64,000 nt of DNA. It comes from Echinarachnius parma (taxonomy: Eukaryota > Echinodermata > Echinoidea > Clypeasteroida > Echinarachniidae). The DNA is taken from contig JBAMJV010011260.1 in NCBI GenBank assembly GCA_037951105.1, forward strand, positions 94,826 through 158,825. Direction: 5' to 3'. The translations under genes were made by a program, and so were the position numbers. Position 1 is the first letter of the stretch; each line of letters begins with the position of its first letter. The notes beneath the pieces were generated by a model that did no database searches, had not been told where the DNA came from, and worked only from the letters and a program-made list of their open reading frames with translations. Positions 44,425-57,212 of the stretch are shown here, piece after piece.

Positions 44425-47400
44425 CATCTATCTACCCCATTATCATCCATCCACTCAATCGAACACCAATTTGCGCAGTAATTGTGAACACCTGAGTGAA
44501 CGGGGGTGAGAAAGGAACGGGGTTGAGAAGACTGAGGCGGGGGGGGGGGGGGGGGGCGGGGGCGTTAAAAGCAAACAGGTGGGCGGGAGGGGAGCGGAGT
44601 AGGTCCGAGAGACTAGGGTTCTAGCTTCAAAAAAGAAAGACGATGCGTAATCCACATCTATCTTTAACGCTCAAATCACCTTTCCCCATTATCATCAATC
44701 CACTCAATCGAACACCAATTTGCGCAGCCATTTTGAACGTCCTAGTGAGCAGTGGTGAGAGGGTAGGGGTGGGGGGGGGGGGGGGGGGTGCGGTTGGAGA
44801 TGAGGGGAGGGAGAGAGGTTGAAAAGCAAGTAGGTGGGGTGGCCAAATCGAACAGCTAAGGGGATGGGGGCAGACGAGGGATCGAAGGTTACATCGTCAA
44901 CAATTGGAGCTCAACATGATTACAACAAATTATAAGCACTAACGATGATTTATCCCAGTCTATCTTTCGCGCTCAAAACACCTTTCCTATTTTCTCAATC
45001 CACTCAATCGAACACCAATTTGCGCAGCCATTTGGAACACCTGAGTGAACGGGGGTGAGACAGGGACGGGGTTGAGGAGATGGGGAGGGGGGCTTAAAAC
45101 AAACATGTTGTGTAGCCAAATTGAACACCCTGGGGGATTACCTTTCACGCTCAAATCACCTTACTTCCCTTATCCATTCAATCGGAAACCGATTTGCGCA
45201 GCCATTTGGAACACCTGAGTGAGCGGGGGTGAGAAAGGGACGGGGTTGAGAAGAGGGGGGATGGGGGGGGGGGTCGTTGAAAAGCAAACATGTTGTGTAG
45301 CCAAATTGAACACCCTGGGGGATAAGGGTGGGAAGGGAGACGGATATGAGAGGAAACGAGGGTCCCATCTTCAACAATTGGAGCACAACAATAACATAAT
45401 CACCACAAATTATGAACAGACTTGATTCTTAATCCCCATCTGGCTTTCACGCTCAAATCACCTTCCCCCTTTTCCACCATCCATTCATTCGAGCACCAAT
45501 TTGCGCAGCGGAACAGCCTAGTGAACGGGGGTGAGAAATTGACGGGATTGAGGAAAGGGGGGGGGGGGGGGGGGGGAGGAGGAGGGGGTTCGTTGAAAAA
45601 CAAACATCTTGTGTAGCCAAATTGAACACCCTGGGGGATAAGCATGATAAGGGTGGGAAGGGAGACGGGGATGAGAGGAGACCAGGGTTCAATCTTTAAC
45701 AATTGGAGCTAAAAAATTATTACAAAGATTTATGAACAGACTATAATATTCTTTATCCCCATCTATCTTTCACGCTCAAATCACCTTTCCCCATTGCTCC
45801 ATCCACTCAATCGAAAACCAATTTGAATAGCCTGTGTGATCATCCTAGTCAGCGGGGCAGAGAGGGTGACGGGGTGGAGGCGCGGGGGGGGGGGGGGGAG
45901 GGGAAGGGGAAGGGTAGTGCATCTGCCAAAATGGGACACCACTTATTTAAGAGACAATCCCCATCTAATGTTCACGTTCCCTCATTCATCTATCGACTCG
46001 ATCGTAAACCAATTGCAGTTACTATCGAATCAGAATTGAACCCCCTAAATGTATAGGTGGTAGGAGGTGCAAGGTTCGGGGGGGGGGGGGGGGGGGGGGG
46101 TTACACATTTAACAACCAGTGGCGTAAATGCGGGACGGGAGGGGGTCGGATGGGGCCGGCGTACCATCTTAAAAGGTAAAACACAAATCATGAAAAACGA
46201 TATCCCTTATTAAATCTATCTTCCACGCCCCGATCACCTTCATCCGTCCCTCCATACTCTCGATTAAATTCCAATTCCAGCAAGGCGCGAAGCACGATCG
46301 AATACTCTGGGACGAGAGCGGGCGTGGTACCTACCGGGATCGAAGGATACGGGAAGGGGTTACCATCTACAACGATGGGACTCACATAACGAGAACACAC
46401 TATATACTTAATCCGCGTAATCGTTCACGCTCCAGTCATATTTCCGCGATTCCCCATCAACATGATCAACTCAATCGAATACACATTGCAGGAAGTAAGT
46501 GATGAAGCCAAACAGAATCACCATACGATTGGATGAATAAAGGGAGCAAGAACATGTATGACTGTTTGGGATGGGAACAGTGTGGACCACAGTGTGTAAA
46601 CTATGTACAAATTGGAACGTTGTCCCAATACGAACATTCATCACACTGTGAACACACTGTGAAATTCATAGCTGAAGTACAGAGTGTGAGCGCACTATTG
46701 TACACACTCTGAAGGCAGGTAATTTCACACTGTGGCGACTACTGTCCTCCAAACCGCTCGATCAAACACCAATAAAGTGATTTGGAAGCCAGATTGAACA
46801 TTATGGGGTAGGGGATGGGGTTGAAAGGGACTGAGATAGGGGGAAACGGGGTGAGGTACCATTATATTCTTAATCCCTATCCATCTTGCATGCTTCAATC
46901 AACTTTCTTCACTCTTCCACCCACTCGTTTGATGACCAATGTGCCTAACAATTTTGAATGCAATATAGGTGTGGTAAGAGGGGTGTACAGTCATTGTGGG
47001 GCTGGCCCAGGGGTTATAACGAAAATGATGGACCATTACCCATAATGTCCTCCAGACCTATCCCTATTCCTCCAATCCTCATACCCATTCCTGCATCCAC
47101 TCGATCGAAGGCCAATCACGGTGAGGGGCGACACAAGATTGATCATCACAGGATATATGGCGGGAGGGGGGGGGGGGGGTTGACATGGGATTGAGTCTTC
47201 CTCCTCATTTAGCTTTCACGCTCCAATCACCTCTCCTCATTCCTCCAGCCCTCGATCAAAGACACTAGTGAATGGGGACTGTAGGGGGGGGGGGGGGGGC
47301 GGTGGTATGGTGGGGTTCCAGCGAAGTGTTGTCTATTATAGCGAAGAAGTACGAAAAGGGAAACGCTAGTGGTTTGTTTAATTCCATCACTATTCACACG

Positions 47401-47650
47401 GAAAAGCTAATGACATGTAATTTGACAATGATGAAGCGATGCGTGTTGGGATTCAAGGAAAAACAAGTTATTATTTTGAGTTTGATATCATAGACAGCGT
47501 CAACTCCACACACTGGATGGAGCGGGGGGGGGGGGGGGGTGTACATATAGCGAGGGGTACAGAGGGGGGGGGGGGGTGGGTGGTAATGGTTGGAGGGGAA
47601 TCGCTCATGATTTCAATAATGTAGTCTGGTGGGTTTTTTTCTTTCAAAGT
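44425..47650. repeat. Degenerate G-tract satellite A
   Basis: About ten diverged units of 175-330 bp. Each has the order: TATCTTTCACGCTCAAATCA, CACTCAATCGAACACCAATT, TTGCGCAGCCATTTTGAACG-like, CGGGGGTGAGAAAGGGACGG-like, a poly-G run, and GTAGCCAAATTGAACACCCT-like with a GGATAAGGGTGGGAAGGGAG end. Landmarks sit at about 44455, 44700, 45000, 45175, 45482 and 45803. Later units (46200-47300) are more decayed. No frame is coding; proline and glycine runs come from the G-tracts. Confidence 0.85.
46575..46740. mobile_element. CACTGTGA-rich element inside satellite A
   Basis: ATTCATCACACTGTGAACAC, then GTACAGAGTGTGAGCGCACT, and GAAGGCAGGTAATTTCACAC match the block order of 36744-36962 (GTGTGAACGCAGGCAATTCC). 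It probably inserted into the array. Confidence 0.6.
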
Positions 47651-49122
47651 CACCATTTTCCTCAACAAATCGGTGACAAGTAATTGGACGATGATACGAA
47701 AGAGCGAAATAGTGCTTTAATGTATAATAACAAATTCATGATACTAGACCATGTAGCCGGTGGCAATATCACATGGATGATGGGTGCTATCATGGCATCA
47801 GTGGTTATCGTACTGATTTGCTGCAGTAATTCACCAGTCATGTGGAAAAGCTAATCACCAGTCATCTGAAGTTGAAGTAGTGATGTGTGTTGTTTACTAA
47901 ACATGCTACAGGGAAACAAAACACTGGCATTTGTGCTTTCGTTTTACTGATAATTGCGCACACTTATAATGGAACTAATGCGTGTTTTTGAGTCCACTAT
48001 TATGTTATGACTGACCACTGGAGGCGGACATGTTTGTCAACGGTACCGCATTAAACGTCATCTGCTCGTACACTAACGCAAGTGGGATACGTAGCCGATG
48101 TTGTTGAGGCTGGTGCTATGTCAGTTAGTGTATAATAGTCCATGCTCATGAACTGTAAACAAAGCGAGTTACGTAATCGATATTGTCGAATTGTCGAATC
48201 TGATGCTATTTTAGTTAGCTTTCGTAATTAGCGCACGCTCAGATGACGTTTCATGCGGTACCATTGACACATGGCAGCCTCCAGTGGTTAGTCAAAAGAA
48301 ATATAATAAACACTCTTCCTTATTGGTCGAAAGAAATTCAACGGAGGGCTACACAGATGTGAAAAGTCCTTCTGGCTGCATTTGTTCGTGTGTAAGTTAG
48401 TTAACCAGTTGTTCATGTCATATACTCAACGTAGACGCACTGCCTTGTCAAAAGGCTACGAGTCTAACTGACTGTCTCACGAATCAGTCTCAGTCTCAGT
48501 CTCAGTCTAAATATAGCAGCAGCCAAATGAACAAACACACATCGTACAAAGTCATCAACTTTAGAAAGTTGAAATGAAAAACAGGCATCGCAGTAAGGAT
48601 TACATCGCGAATGTGCGTGATTGGGCTCAGTGATGCTGTAGATACGGGGTGCAAGGGGTATGGGCTGGTCGTGAGCGTGAATCAAACAGAAACAAAATGA
48701 CATCATAATAGCTCAAGAAAATGAGCAAACATACGATGTAGGAACACGTACCTATAGTATGTCATCAACTTTAGTAATTGAAATGATAAACAGACATCCC
48801 TAAACAAGATTACCTCACCTTGCTCACGAATGTATGTGATTGGTCTCCGTGGATGTGGTGTCTACGGGGTGGGAGGGGTGATTCTGCCCCCAACAATGTT
48901 GAACAATAGTTTTGGTCAAACAGAATATCAGTAAATAATGTACATAACCGATTTGACCAAACAAAATATATTAGGTCCTTACAATCGCGTGTTCGTTCAG
49001 ATGTAACACGTTTAATTACTTCACACAAAATTATTTCTTGAAGCGCCCTCTTAACCACAACGGAAGTGTGTCCTGTATTACCTCTGTGGAATTACATATC
49101 AGTACATGTAGCAGGGAACGGG
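47651..49122. repeat. Gene-free tract with diverged tandem duplication
   Basis: A block (GTCATCAACTTTAG, GAAATGA, AACAGACATC, ACGAATGTATGTGATTGG, TCTACGGGGTGGGAGGGG-like) occurs twice about 245 bp apart (about 48548-48660 and 48765-48880). (CAGTCT)-like repeats lie at 48485-48508. The GACGTTTCATGCGGTAC and CATGGCAGCCTCCAGTGG block at about 48244-48283 also occurs near 22148. An F1-like GCGCCCTCTTAACCA relic is at about 49041. Confidence 0.6.
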
Positions 49123-49797
49123 TTAAAGGGGCCCTGCAACCCAAGTGCATGTTGACCTCTGTTCATCTGTATTAGTGTACACATTCAATATTTGTAAACG
49201 GTTTGACCCAAATATGTTTTGTATATTTTTAAACATGTTATCATTTATTTGTCTTCATGTTGCTAAGCCCCACCTCCTAAAAAACCCTCCAGAGCAAATT
49301 CTATTGTTGACCTGCAGTGACATCATTTGTCAATCACTGGTCAGCTACCATGAGATTAACAGAAGATGAAAGTACAAAAAGAACATCCACAGATTAGACT
49401 AATCACAATAGCATCACACGGTTGAATAGAATACCAACTCACACAACTTCAATTACAATAGCTGTTGCTATGTCTGAAGAAAAGCACTGTCTAAGCTATT
49501 GCATGGAGGTATGCAGGGCATGCTTTTGTGTGGATGTTCTTTTTGTACTTTCATCTTTTGTTAGTCTCATGGTAGCTGACCAGTGATTGACAAATGATGT
49601 CACTGCAGGTCAACAATATAATTTGCTCTGGAGGGTTTTTTAGGAGGTGGGGCTTAGCAACATGAAGACAAATAAAGGATAGAACGTTTAAAAATATACA
49701 AAACATATTTGGGTCAAATCGTTTACAAATATTGAATGTGTACACTAATACAGATGAACAGAGGTCAACATGTATTTGGGTTGCAGGGCCCCTTTAA
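49123..49797. mobile_element. TTAA foldback MITE family F3, well-preserved copy
   Basis: 675 bp. Starts TTAAAGGGGCCCTGCAACCC and ends GGGTTGCAGGGCCCCTTTAA. The arms of about 240 bp are nearly identical: the same 64-73-codon open frame appears on + in the left arm and on - in the right arm. That is a consequence of the inverted repeat, not a gene. Centre at about 49380-49540. Confidence 0.93.
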
Positions 49798-49899
49798 GCA
49801 TGTTTAGCTTGTTGACAAGAGAGAGCATCTCCTGATTATTGGTGATGCAAATTCATCACGTGACCAAGAGCGCGCCAAATCTATTTTTCATGGGCATGA
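49798..49899. other. Spacer, nothing recognised
   Basis: Short sequence between F3 and satellite B. Confidence 0.4.
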
Positions 49900-51720
49900 T
49901 GGTTCGCATGATGAATTATAGATGGGGGATTTGTGTCGGTAGCTGCTTGATTACGGTGCAGTTCGGTGGGAGAAATGGGGCATTATGACCCCCTTCTCTA
50001 TGAGTTTGGTCTCAACTACACATGCATGTATTTATACATATAATTGTTATTTAGACGTTACAATTCTATCCAAAAAAGAAATATCAGAATGTGTTATTTC
50101 CCGGAGAGCTAGTTGGCTTATAGATGAGGGATTTGTGATAGTAGCTGCTTGATTACGGTGTATTTTGGTGGGAGAGAGGGGGGGGGGGGGGGGGGGAGGG
50201 GGGGATTATGACCCCCCCTTCTCTATGGTTCGGGCCCCCAGTATGTCAATACTACGTATTAGCCATGCATTGTAATGTATACAAGGGTGGAAGAAAAATA
50301 TAATTATGTTATTTAGACAGAATTATTAAATCCCAAGTGATCAATGAAAACTGTTTTCTCTTCTGGATAGCTTATTGGATTATATAGATGAGGGATTTGT
50401 GCCGGTAGCTGATAGCTAGCCGTGGTGTAGTTCGATGGGAGAAATGGGGGCAATATGACACTCTTCTCAATGAGTTTGTGCGCCCATTATGCGATGAATA
50501 TTTTACAGACTAATTCTATAATCAAAGCTCGAACAAGACAACTTATTATTATATAGTATTATCTATAAAGGCGCAGAAAGGAAATGTGTTTACATTTTGG
50601 AAAGAGTGTTTAATTATAGATGGGGATTTGTGACGTAGGTTCTTCACAAATGGTTGTTTCTAGGTTGGGGAGTGCAATGTGTACAGAATCGAGTCTCCTC
50701 TCTTGATTTTCCACAGTACAATCTTTTTGAAGCGATGAATATTATTATACAGATAATTGAATCAAATGAGAAAGAAGTACCATTTTCTCTGGAGAGCGTG
50801 TTACATTATTTGGATGGAGGATGTGTGACGGTAGATGCTTTCCAAGGGGTGCAGTTTGGTGGGAGAAAGGGGACATCATTCTCTCCCCCCCCCCCCCCCC
50901 CCCCCCCCACCGCCTTGTTCTATGATTTTAGTCACGACTACTTGACTCTCGCCATAATCATGACAGTGTGAATATTAGCCCCGTTATAGATGTTTTAGAT
51001 ACATTTGTTCCCGATTATCATCTCGTCATGCTTACTGCATTATACAAAATAATACACATTTATGAAAAGAGAAATTTTCACGAAGAGAGTAATGAATAAT
51101 ATATGGGTATTAACCGTCGGATAATAATAGTTAGAGGCACATTCATCACAAGAGTAAAACGAAGACTTGCTATTTTCGCGAAGATGTGATTAATAATGTA
51201 TAGGATTCATGGGCGCGGGAGATGCTTGCCACAGGGGTGTAGCGATGTAGCCAAGAGGAACACACTCGCCCCCTTCCACGTCGTGCATTACATTTGCTAT
51301 CGACTATCATCTCACCATGCTCACTGCATATATACAAAGACACATTTGTGAAAAGAGAAATGCGAATATTTCTTATTTTCACGAAGAGAGTAATGAGTAA
51401 TGTGTGGGTATTAACCGTCGTTGGGGGGGGGAGGGGGGGGGGTTCTTATCAAGGGGTGTAGCAAATGGGGTCAGAGGAACTTACTCGCCCCCCTTTCCAT
51501 ATACATTTGCTCCCGACAATGATCTCACCATGTTCGCCGCATATAGATATAATTATACAGAGACACATTTACTCGCCGCCCCCCCCCCCCCCCCCCTGCT
51601 CACTGCATGTTCATTCCGATATAGAAGAGTGAAAGGATTAGACTTGTTATTCTCGCGAACAGAGTGATGAATTATTGATGGGGGAATTATGGCAGCATGG
51701 AATGCTGCTGCTTTCCCCAC
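49900..51720. repeat. Degenerate satellite B with G/C runs
   Basis: Landmark GATGGGGGATTTGTG (or GATGAGGGATTTGTG) at about 49921, 50123, 50389, 50617 and 50811, followed by GTAGCTGCTTGATTACGGTG-like, TTCGGTGGGAGAAATGGGG-like and ATTATGACCCCC. Spacing is about 195-265 bp. The right part repeats a second landmark, GGGTATTAACCGTCG (about 51104 and 51406), with GAGGAACACACTCGCCCCC. Poly-G at about 50179-50196 and 51422-51440; poly-C at about 50884-50908 and 51579-51596. Confidence 0.82.
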
Positions 51721-51750
51721 AGTGCCGGTATAGGTAGGTAGTGCAAGGGC

Positions 51751-52176
51751 TTAAAGGGTACCACCACCCAAAAATAATATTCGTATTAAAGAAAGGTAAC
51801 ATCTTTAGTATTCCATTCCATCAACAAGTTCACAAAAATATGTTTCCAGACAAACATATATACTTGTAAAACGCATCACCATTCTAAAGCATGCGTTCAT
51901 GCGGTCTGAATTGCGAAGACTAATGTGTGCAGAGCGAACGAATCGCCCGGAAAATGTATTGTCTACAAACGTACGCGTGAATAGCATTGGCGCACACGCA
52001 AATGGTTGGCCCGTATGGAACCAGGAAATAGTAGTGGTTCCGTAAGTGGTGGAAATTAATTGCTTTGTTTATGAATTACACAACCCTTTGCAAAATGTTG
52101 GGTATCTATTTGATATCAGAAAACGGTACCAAAACATATAATAATGTGTTGTTCTTTGCCTGGTCGTCCCCTTTAA
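51751..52176. mobile_element. TTAA MITE family F4, copy 3
   Basis: 426 bp. TTAAAGGGTACCACCACCCA at left, TTCTTTGCCTGGTCGTCCCC then TTTAA at right. The interior matches copy 1 closely (CAACCCTTTGCAAAATGTTG, GCATGCGTTCATG). Confidence 0.9.
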
Positions 52177-52455
52177 TTCCCCTGCCTTTCTAGCAAATGA
52201 ATGAGCATTGTCCATACAACTGTCTCATGTGGCATCAAATGCATAGACATGTTGGCATTAATGAAGAAGGAAATTTCTCGACCCTCCCCTCCTTCATGTC
52301 CATATACCAATTACCTCCCTACTAAATGAATATAAAAGCTTTTGTAAAACTTAATTGTAGTCGTATAATATGTTGGTTATTATTGAACACCATTAGTTAT
52401 TATCATAATCATGCCTGAATGGTTGAAAGAAATATGAAGAGTTCATTATGAATTT

Positions 52456-52752
52456 CCTCTTCTTCTTCTTCTTCTTCTTCTTCTTCTTCTTCTTCTTCTT
52501 CTTCTTCTTCTTCTTCTTCTTCTTCTTCTTCTTCCTCTTCCTCTTCCTCTTCCTCTTCCTCTTCCTCTTCCTCTTCCTCTTCCTCTTCCTCTTCCTCTTC
52601 TCTTCTTCTTCTTCTTCTTCTTCTTCTTCTTCTTCTTCTTCTTCTTCTTCTTCTTCTTCTTCTTCTTCTTCTTCTTCTTCTTCTTCTTCTTCTTCTTCTT
52701 CTTCTTCTTCTTCTTCTTCTTCTTCTTCTTCTTCTTCTTCTTCTTCTTCCTC
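52456..52752. repeat. (CTT)n / (CTTCCT)n microsatellite
   Basis: About 295 bp: CTT repeats, a central block of CTTCCT repeats (about 52531-52600), then CTT again. Long poly-Arg/Glu and poly-Phe/Ser frames on both strands are artefacts. Confidence 0.98.
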
Positions 52753-52879
52753 TGATATGGTTAATCTCCTCCTTCATCTCCTTACTATCCTATCATGAAT
52801 ACAATTGGACCGAATGATGCGCGGATGATGTTGATGCGGACGGAGCAATATAATTTTAACTGATAAACATGACCATAAT

Positions 52880-53270
52880 TCGTGGGGAATTTTACATCGC
52901 CTATTATCATCCAGGGTTTGAAACTCTGGCCACACATGCCCCCCTTTAAAAAAAAAAAAAACGCAACCGTATTGCGCCCCTCATGGCTGATGGGATGTGC
53001 TCCTCTAGTACTTCCTGACCGCTGATGCCCGCATGGTTGATATATGCGAGATTAGAGGCTTGACTGCCACTTCCACTGACCAACATTACCATTAAACTTG
53101 GGGAATTTTACCTCGCCTATTATGACCTAGGGTTCGAAAGTCTGGCCATCCATGCCCCCCTTTTTAAAACACAACCGTATTTCGCCCCTCCAGGCTGATG
53201 GGGTGTGTTCCTTTAGTAATTCCTGACCACTCTAATGCCCGCACGCTTGATATACGAGTCAAGGGGGCTT
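52880..53270. repeat. Tandem duplication, about 214-bp unit
   Basis: GGGGAATTTTACATCGCCTA, CTCTGGCCACACATGCCCCC, GCTGATGGGATGTGCTCCTC and GATGCCCGCATGGTTGATAT recur at about 53100-53260 with around 10% change. Confidence 0.85.
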
Positions 53271-54480
53271 TACTTCTCGGGATCAAGACAAATCCTAAGG
53301 AAATTGAATATCGAAAATCCTCGTTCACTGTCGTTATTATGCACGCTGCATTCAATTATATTGTGTGTCTGTATCATCATAGCGGGAATTTTATGGAGAC
53401 ATCGATGATAGTTCAGTAGAATATTATAATCATTATGTTTAATAAACGTAAATATACGTGCAATACTGGTTGAGTTCCAAGTATAATGATGACAAAAATA
53501 TAAGCATAATCTGTACCGTACTTATCATAATACAAAACCGTTTAATATAGTTTTGTAGTTGTAATGTTATAATGTTCATAACGTACCGCATACATGTCGA
53601 CAAAATAATATTTCAATTACATTGTGTTGCGTTTTCTTTCATGTTCAGTCGAATACCTGCGTGCACTTGAATTTATGTTGAATAGTTGTTTGTATATGTC
53701 ACGGACGTAATACAAATTCAGGAACAAAATAAATAAGTAATACATTAAAGTGAAACCAATAAAGTGTCGAACTCAACGAAATTTACTTGGAGCTTCTACA
53801 TTTCTCTTCTACCGTGTTGTTTGGCTTATGGTAAGAGAGGAATACAATAGGGTTAGATTTGTTTAAATGCCCCTTTAGTATGACGATATCTAAAATCATT
53901 CAGCTCAAGAGCGTTAATGGACGGTCATAAACCTCATACACGTCATACAGTAATTTGTTGCAAACGCTGACGCAAAGTTCACTTAGTTGGTGTAAAAGAC
54001 TTATGATTGTAAAAATTGAAACAATCATATCTTCACCAATTATTGACCAATTCATGAGAACGAAGCTCCAAATGAAAGCTTGTGATGATGCCTTTCTGAT
54101 AGTATGCAAATCTACATTTTTATTTTTACCGACAAGTGTATGGTTTTGCTATAGCACGCTGACGTAACAGTGGTATTCTTTGAATTACCACTTTTTTAAA
54201 TTGGCAATTCGGATTGAGACAAAGTGCCCTAGTGAAACCTGTCACTGCAGTAAACATTGCCTCCGGACAGATGAGGGAGAAATATGACCAAATAAAACCA
54301 TAATGAGGACAAACATCGGAAAGATGAAATCGAGCAACTGTGTTGCTAAGCAACCACCGAGGGATACTACTAGTTATATAGGATAAGGAGTAAAGAATAC
54401 TCTATAAGCCAAAGGGGACAGTATAGAGCCGTAGCGTAGCGAGAGTGGATAGAGTTGGGTGAATGGGTCGACATTTTAAA
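53271..54480. other. Gene-free tract with MITE remnant
   Basis: 53785-53880 holds GGAGCTTCTACATTTCTCTT, then CTACCGTGTTGTTTGGCTTA, an inverted remnant of the right half of the element at 23611-24164. The rest is featureless. Confidence 0.5.
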
Positions 54481-56463
54481 AAGGGGGTATAAACTTATCA
54501 TAGCTTACTACCCCCACCCCACCCCCCCCCCCCTTACCCTACGAACAAAATAAAATAAAACGAGTCCCCGCTATACGCAACTTGTAAGATGCATGCATGC
54601 CCCCTATAGTAACATAACAAGTAGCATTACAATACCAGGTACGTAATCCCAATTGCAACTGAATTACAAAGAGGCAATTTCGTTATATTAATGATATGAC
54701 TATAATACAAAACGGCCTGTTCTCGCATGTCGCACTGTCCCATACTCATAAACAGGTCAAACCTATTTCCCCTATTGCGTCTTACTTCGCAAACATTAAT
54801 TATAATTTCCACCCGCGCAACGACCGCAACAGATCTAGGTCAATTGATATTACTAATGACAAATGGCGACTCTTCGTTTGTATCCATGCTCAATTCGAGA
54901 AAATGACTCATGGCAAATTACATCCTAGAAAATTAATCAATAGTCGACAGGTGATTTATAGATGCGAAATGCTATAAATGAAACCAAACGTATCATCCTA
55001 TTTCGAACTTCTGTCATATACGGTATGCGATGGGAATCTTTAGCAGAACTATATCTAACTAATTATGGTGAATTACACGTACCGAGTCATAGCTAAAACT
55101 CATAAGTAAAATCGTACAACAGTATTAACAGCTGCAAATCATACATTCCAAATCAATATAGGGTTATGACTTATTTATGTTTTTGAAGAATTACTCGCAG
55201 TAAAGTACACCTTTTAAACCAATCGCTGGAAGACGGAGATAGATATCATTATTTCGAATTTCTGCTATATGATATCAGCAAAATTGGTACAAGTAGAAGA
55301 AATTATACTATACACACAATATTTGCGCAGAGGTGGACGAGTAAAATCCCCCCACATTTTAACTGGATTAGCATTTATCTCATTACTGCTGTCAAAAGAT
55401 AATTCACAATAATAATCGATCATGAACAGCCAGCGCGGATTTACTGAGTTTCTGGTCGAAAGTGAAATGAAGGTTGCTCATAAAAATTATCATTTACGGT
55501 ATAAAAAAAATCGAAATAGAACCTGCAATTTTCAGAGAATGTAGATGAAATATGTAAATATCAAATCTCGTATACAAAATGAAATTGTTTTATGATTTTG
55601 AAGCTCTATGTACTAAAGACCCACAGCGACTTGTGACTGTTTTTGTTGGAGGACGGCACATATATACACCTACAATCGAATTAGTAATAACGTATTACAA
55701 ATGTCCGACCGAATCGCTGAGAGGTGATTGAATAGACGGCATTGCATGTAATCAAGCCTATTCATCATTCCCTATCTTCAGCCGGCCCATTTTATTTTTA
55801 TTCTGTTTTTTTTTAATGAGTAATTTGTTTTTTGCCACAAAATCATCCTTCGTCATGATATATTATCAACAGAATTGGCTAAATCACGTCACATGCCATA
55901 CGTACGTATCAAAGAGGTCAGTTAACAAACACGACCGAATTTAATCTCATGTTATGTCTTATTTCGAGGTCTTACTTATTTAATTTAATATTATGTTCTC
56001 AGTAGAATTTGTCACAATAAATTGCACAATAGATACCAGAAGCTGAATGGTGATGGTGAGATTGCGCGAAACAACTTGGGCGCACGGGCCTATTTTTGCA
56101 ACTTTTTGCCGGTTTTGTTGGTTGGTTTAATTTATCAGGTAAGAAAGCATCAACACCAACAACAAGAAGATAAAATAGTATAATAACATCACTTGTAACA
56201 TGAAATATTGCCTCGTTGTCTTGGATATATTCCTCACCCGAGCACAAAGCCTGGGAGATATTGATAAAGCATGTTTATTTTGTAATGTATCTTGAGAATA
56301 ATCATTTTGGTTTTCTTACACGAATACTCGATGAGAGAGAACACAAAATGTATTTTAGTTTAAGTCGATGGATCAGCACAATTACATGCAATGTAATGTA
56401 AATGGCAGGACACATATTGGTGCTCATAACCTGTATTATAAAACAAACATTACATAACAATTA
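54481..56463. other. Gene-free tract
   Basis: A C-rich run (about 54505-54533) is the only obvious repeat. Open frames of 60-93 codons lack domains, start context or splice partners. Confidence 0.45.
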
Positions 56464-57212
56464 TTAAAGGGATCTAGTAACTTTGTTGACATGTGCAGAA
56501 AGTGATGAAGGGTTGATGCAATGTATATTGTTGTTATCTGATATGTCCACAGGGAATCGTGTGAAAATGTCAAGTCAAATGGACATTGCATGGCCAAGTA
56601 ATGAGCGAATGCAAAGTGATATTCACTAACTCACTGCACTCACTTTGTACAAGGTTTAAAAACTCCGGGGGAGTTGTTCTTATCTGAATACTTCGATCGT
56701 ACATATCTTTGTAACGAAAGGGAAATTTGAAAAATCGAAACCGGTCCCATGATTTTATTGTTAATACGAATACAACAAGGTATGAGAAAACCGCTAGAAT
56801 TAAATTGTATTTTGAGGATTTATTAAGGGATCTAGTAACATTGGCAACATCCTCAATATTAACTAAGAGTCTATATAGAGGTTCTCATATACCTCATTGT
56901 AGCTGTATTACCATAAGAATCATGGAACTGCTTTCACTTTTCCAATTGTCTCTTCCAATATAAAGGCAATTGCCATAAAAGTGTTAAGATTTATACATTT
57001 ATATCGAATACTTAAACATGTTTACAATGTAAGCGCAGTGATTTAGCAAATATCACTTTGCATTTTCGTTATTTACTCGGTCATGTGACATTAATTTACC
57101 ATGGCAGTTTCAAACATCCCTCAGTTGACATATCTGGTCACAGACATACAAATGTTACCAACCAATTGCCAGCTTTTGAAGATGCCAACAAAGTTAGTAG
57201 ATCTCTTTAACT
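56464..57212. mobile_element. TTAA MITE family F2, two joined copies
   Basis: Left end TTAAAGGGATCTAGTAACTT and right end CAACAAAGTTAGTAGATCTC, then TTTAA. A second left-type end, TTAAGGGATCTAGTAACATT, lies inside at 56824. The core GAGCGAATGCAAAGTGATAT occurs inverted in each half (about 56607 and 57050). The arrangement looks like one copy inserted at, or fused to, the end of another. Confidence 0.75.

Noticed and set aside
44425..47650. Glycine- and proline-rich frames in the 44-48 kb region
   Set aside because: They come from poly-G runs in satellite units and shift frame between units.
49145..49745. Two nearly identical open frames on opposite strands that look like a duplicated gene
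   Set aside because: They are the two arms of the F3 foldback; no domain and no start or splice support.
52409..52798. Poly-Arg/poly-Glu and poly-Phe/poly-Ser open frames
   Set aside because: Produced by the CTT/CTTCCT microsatellite on both strands.
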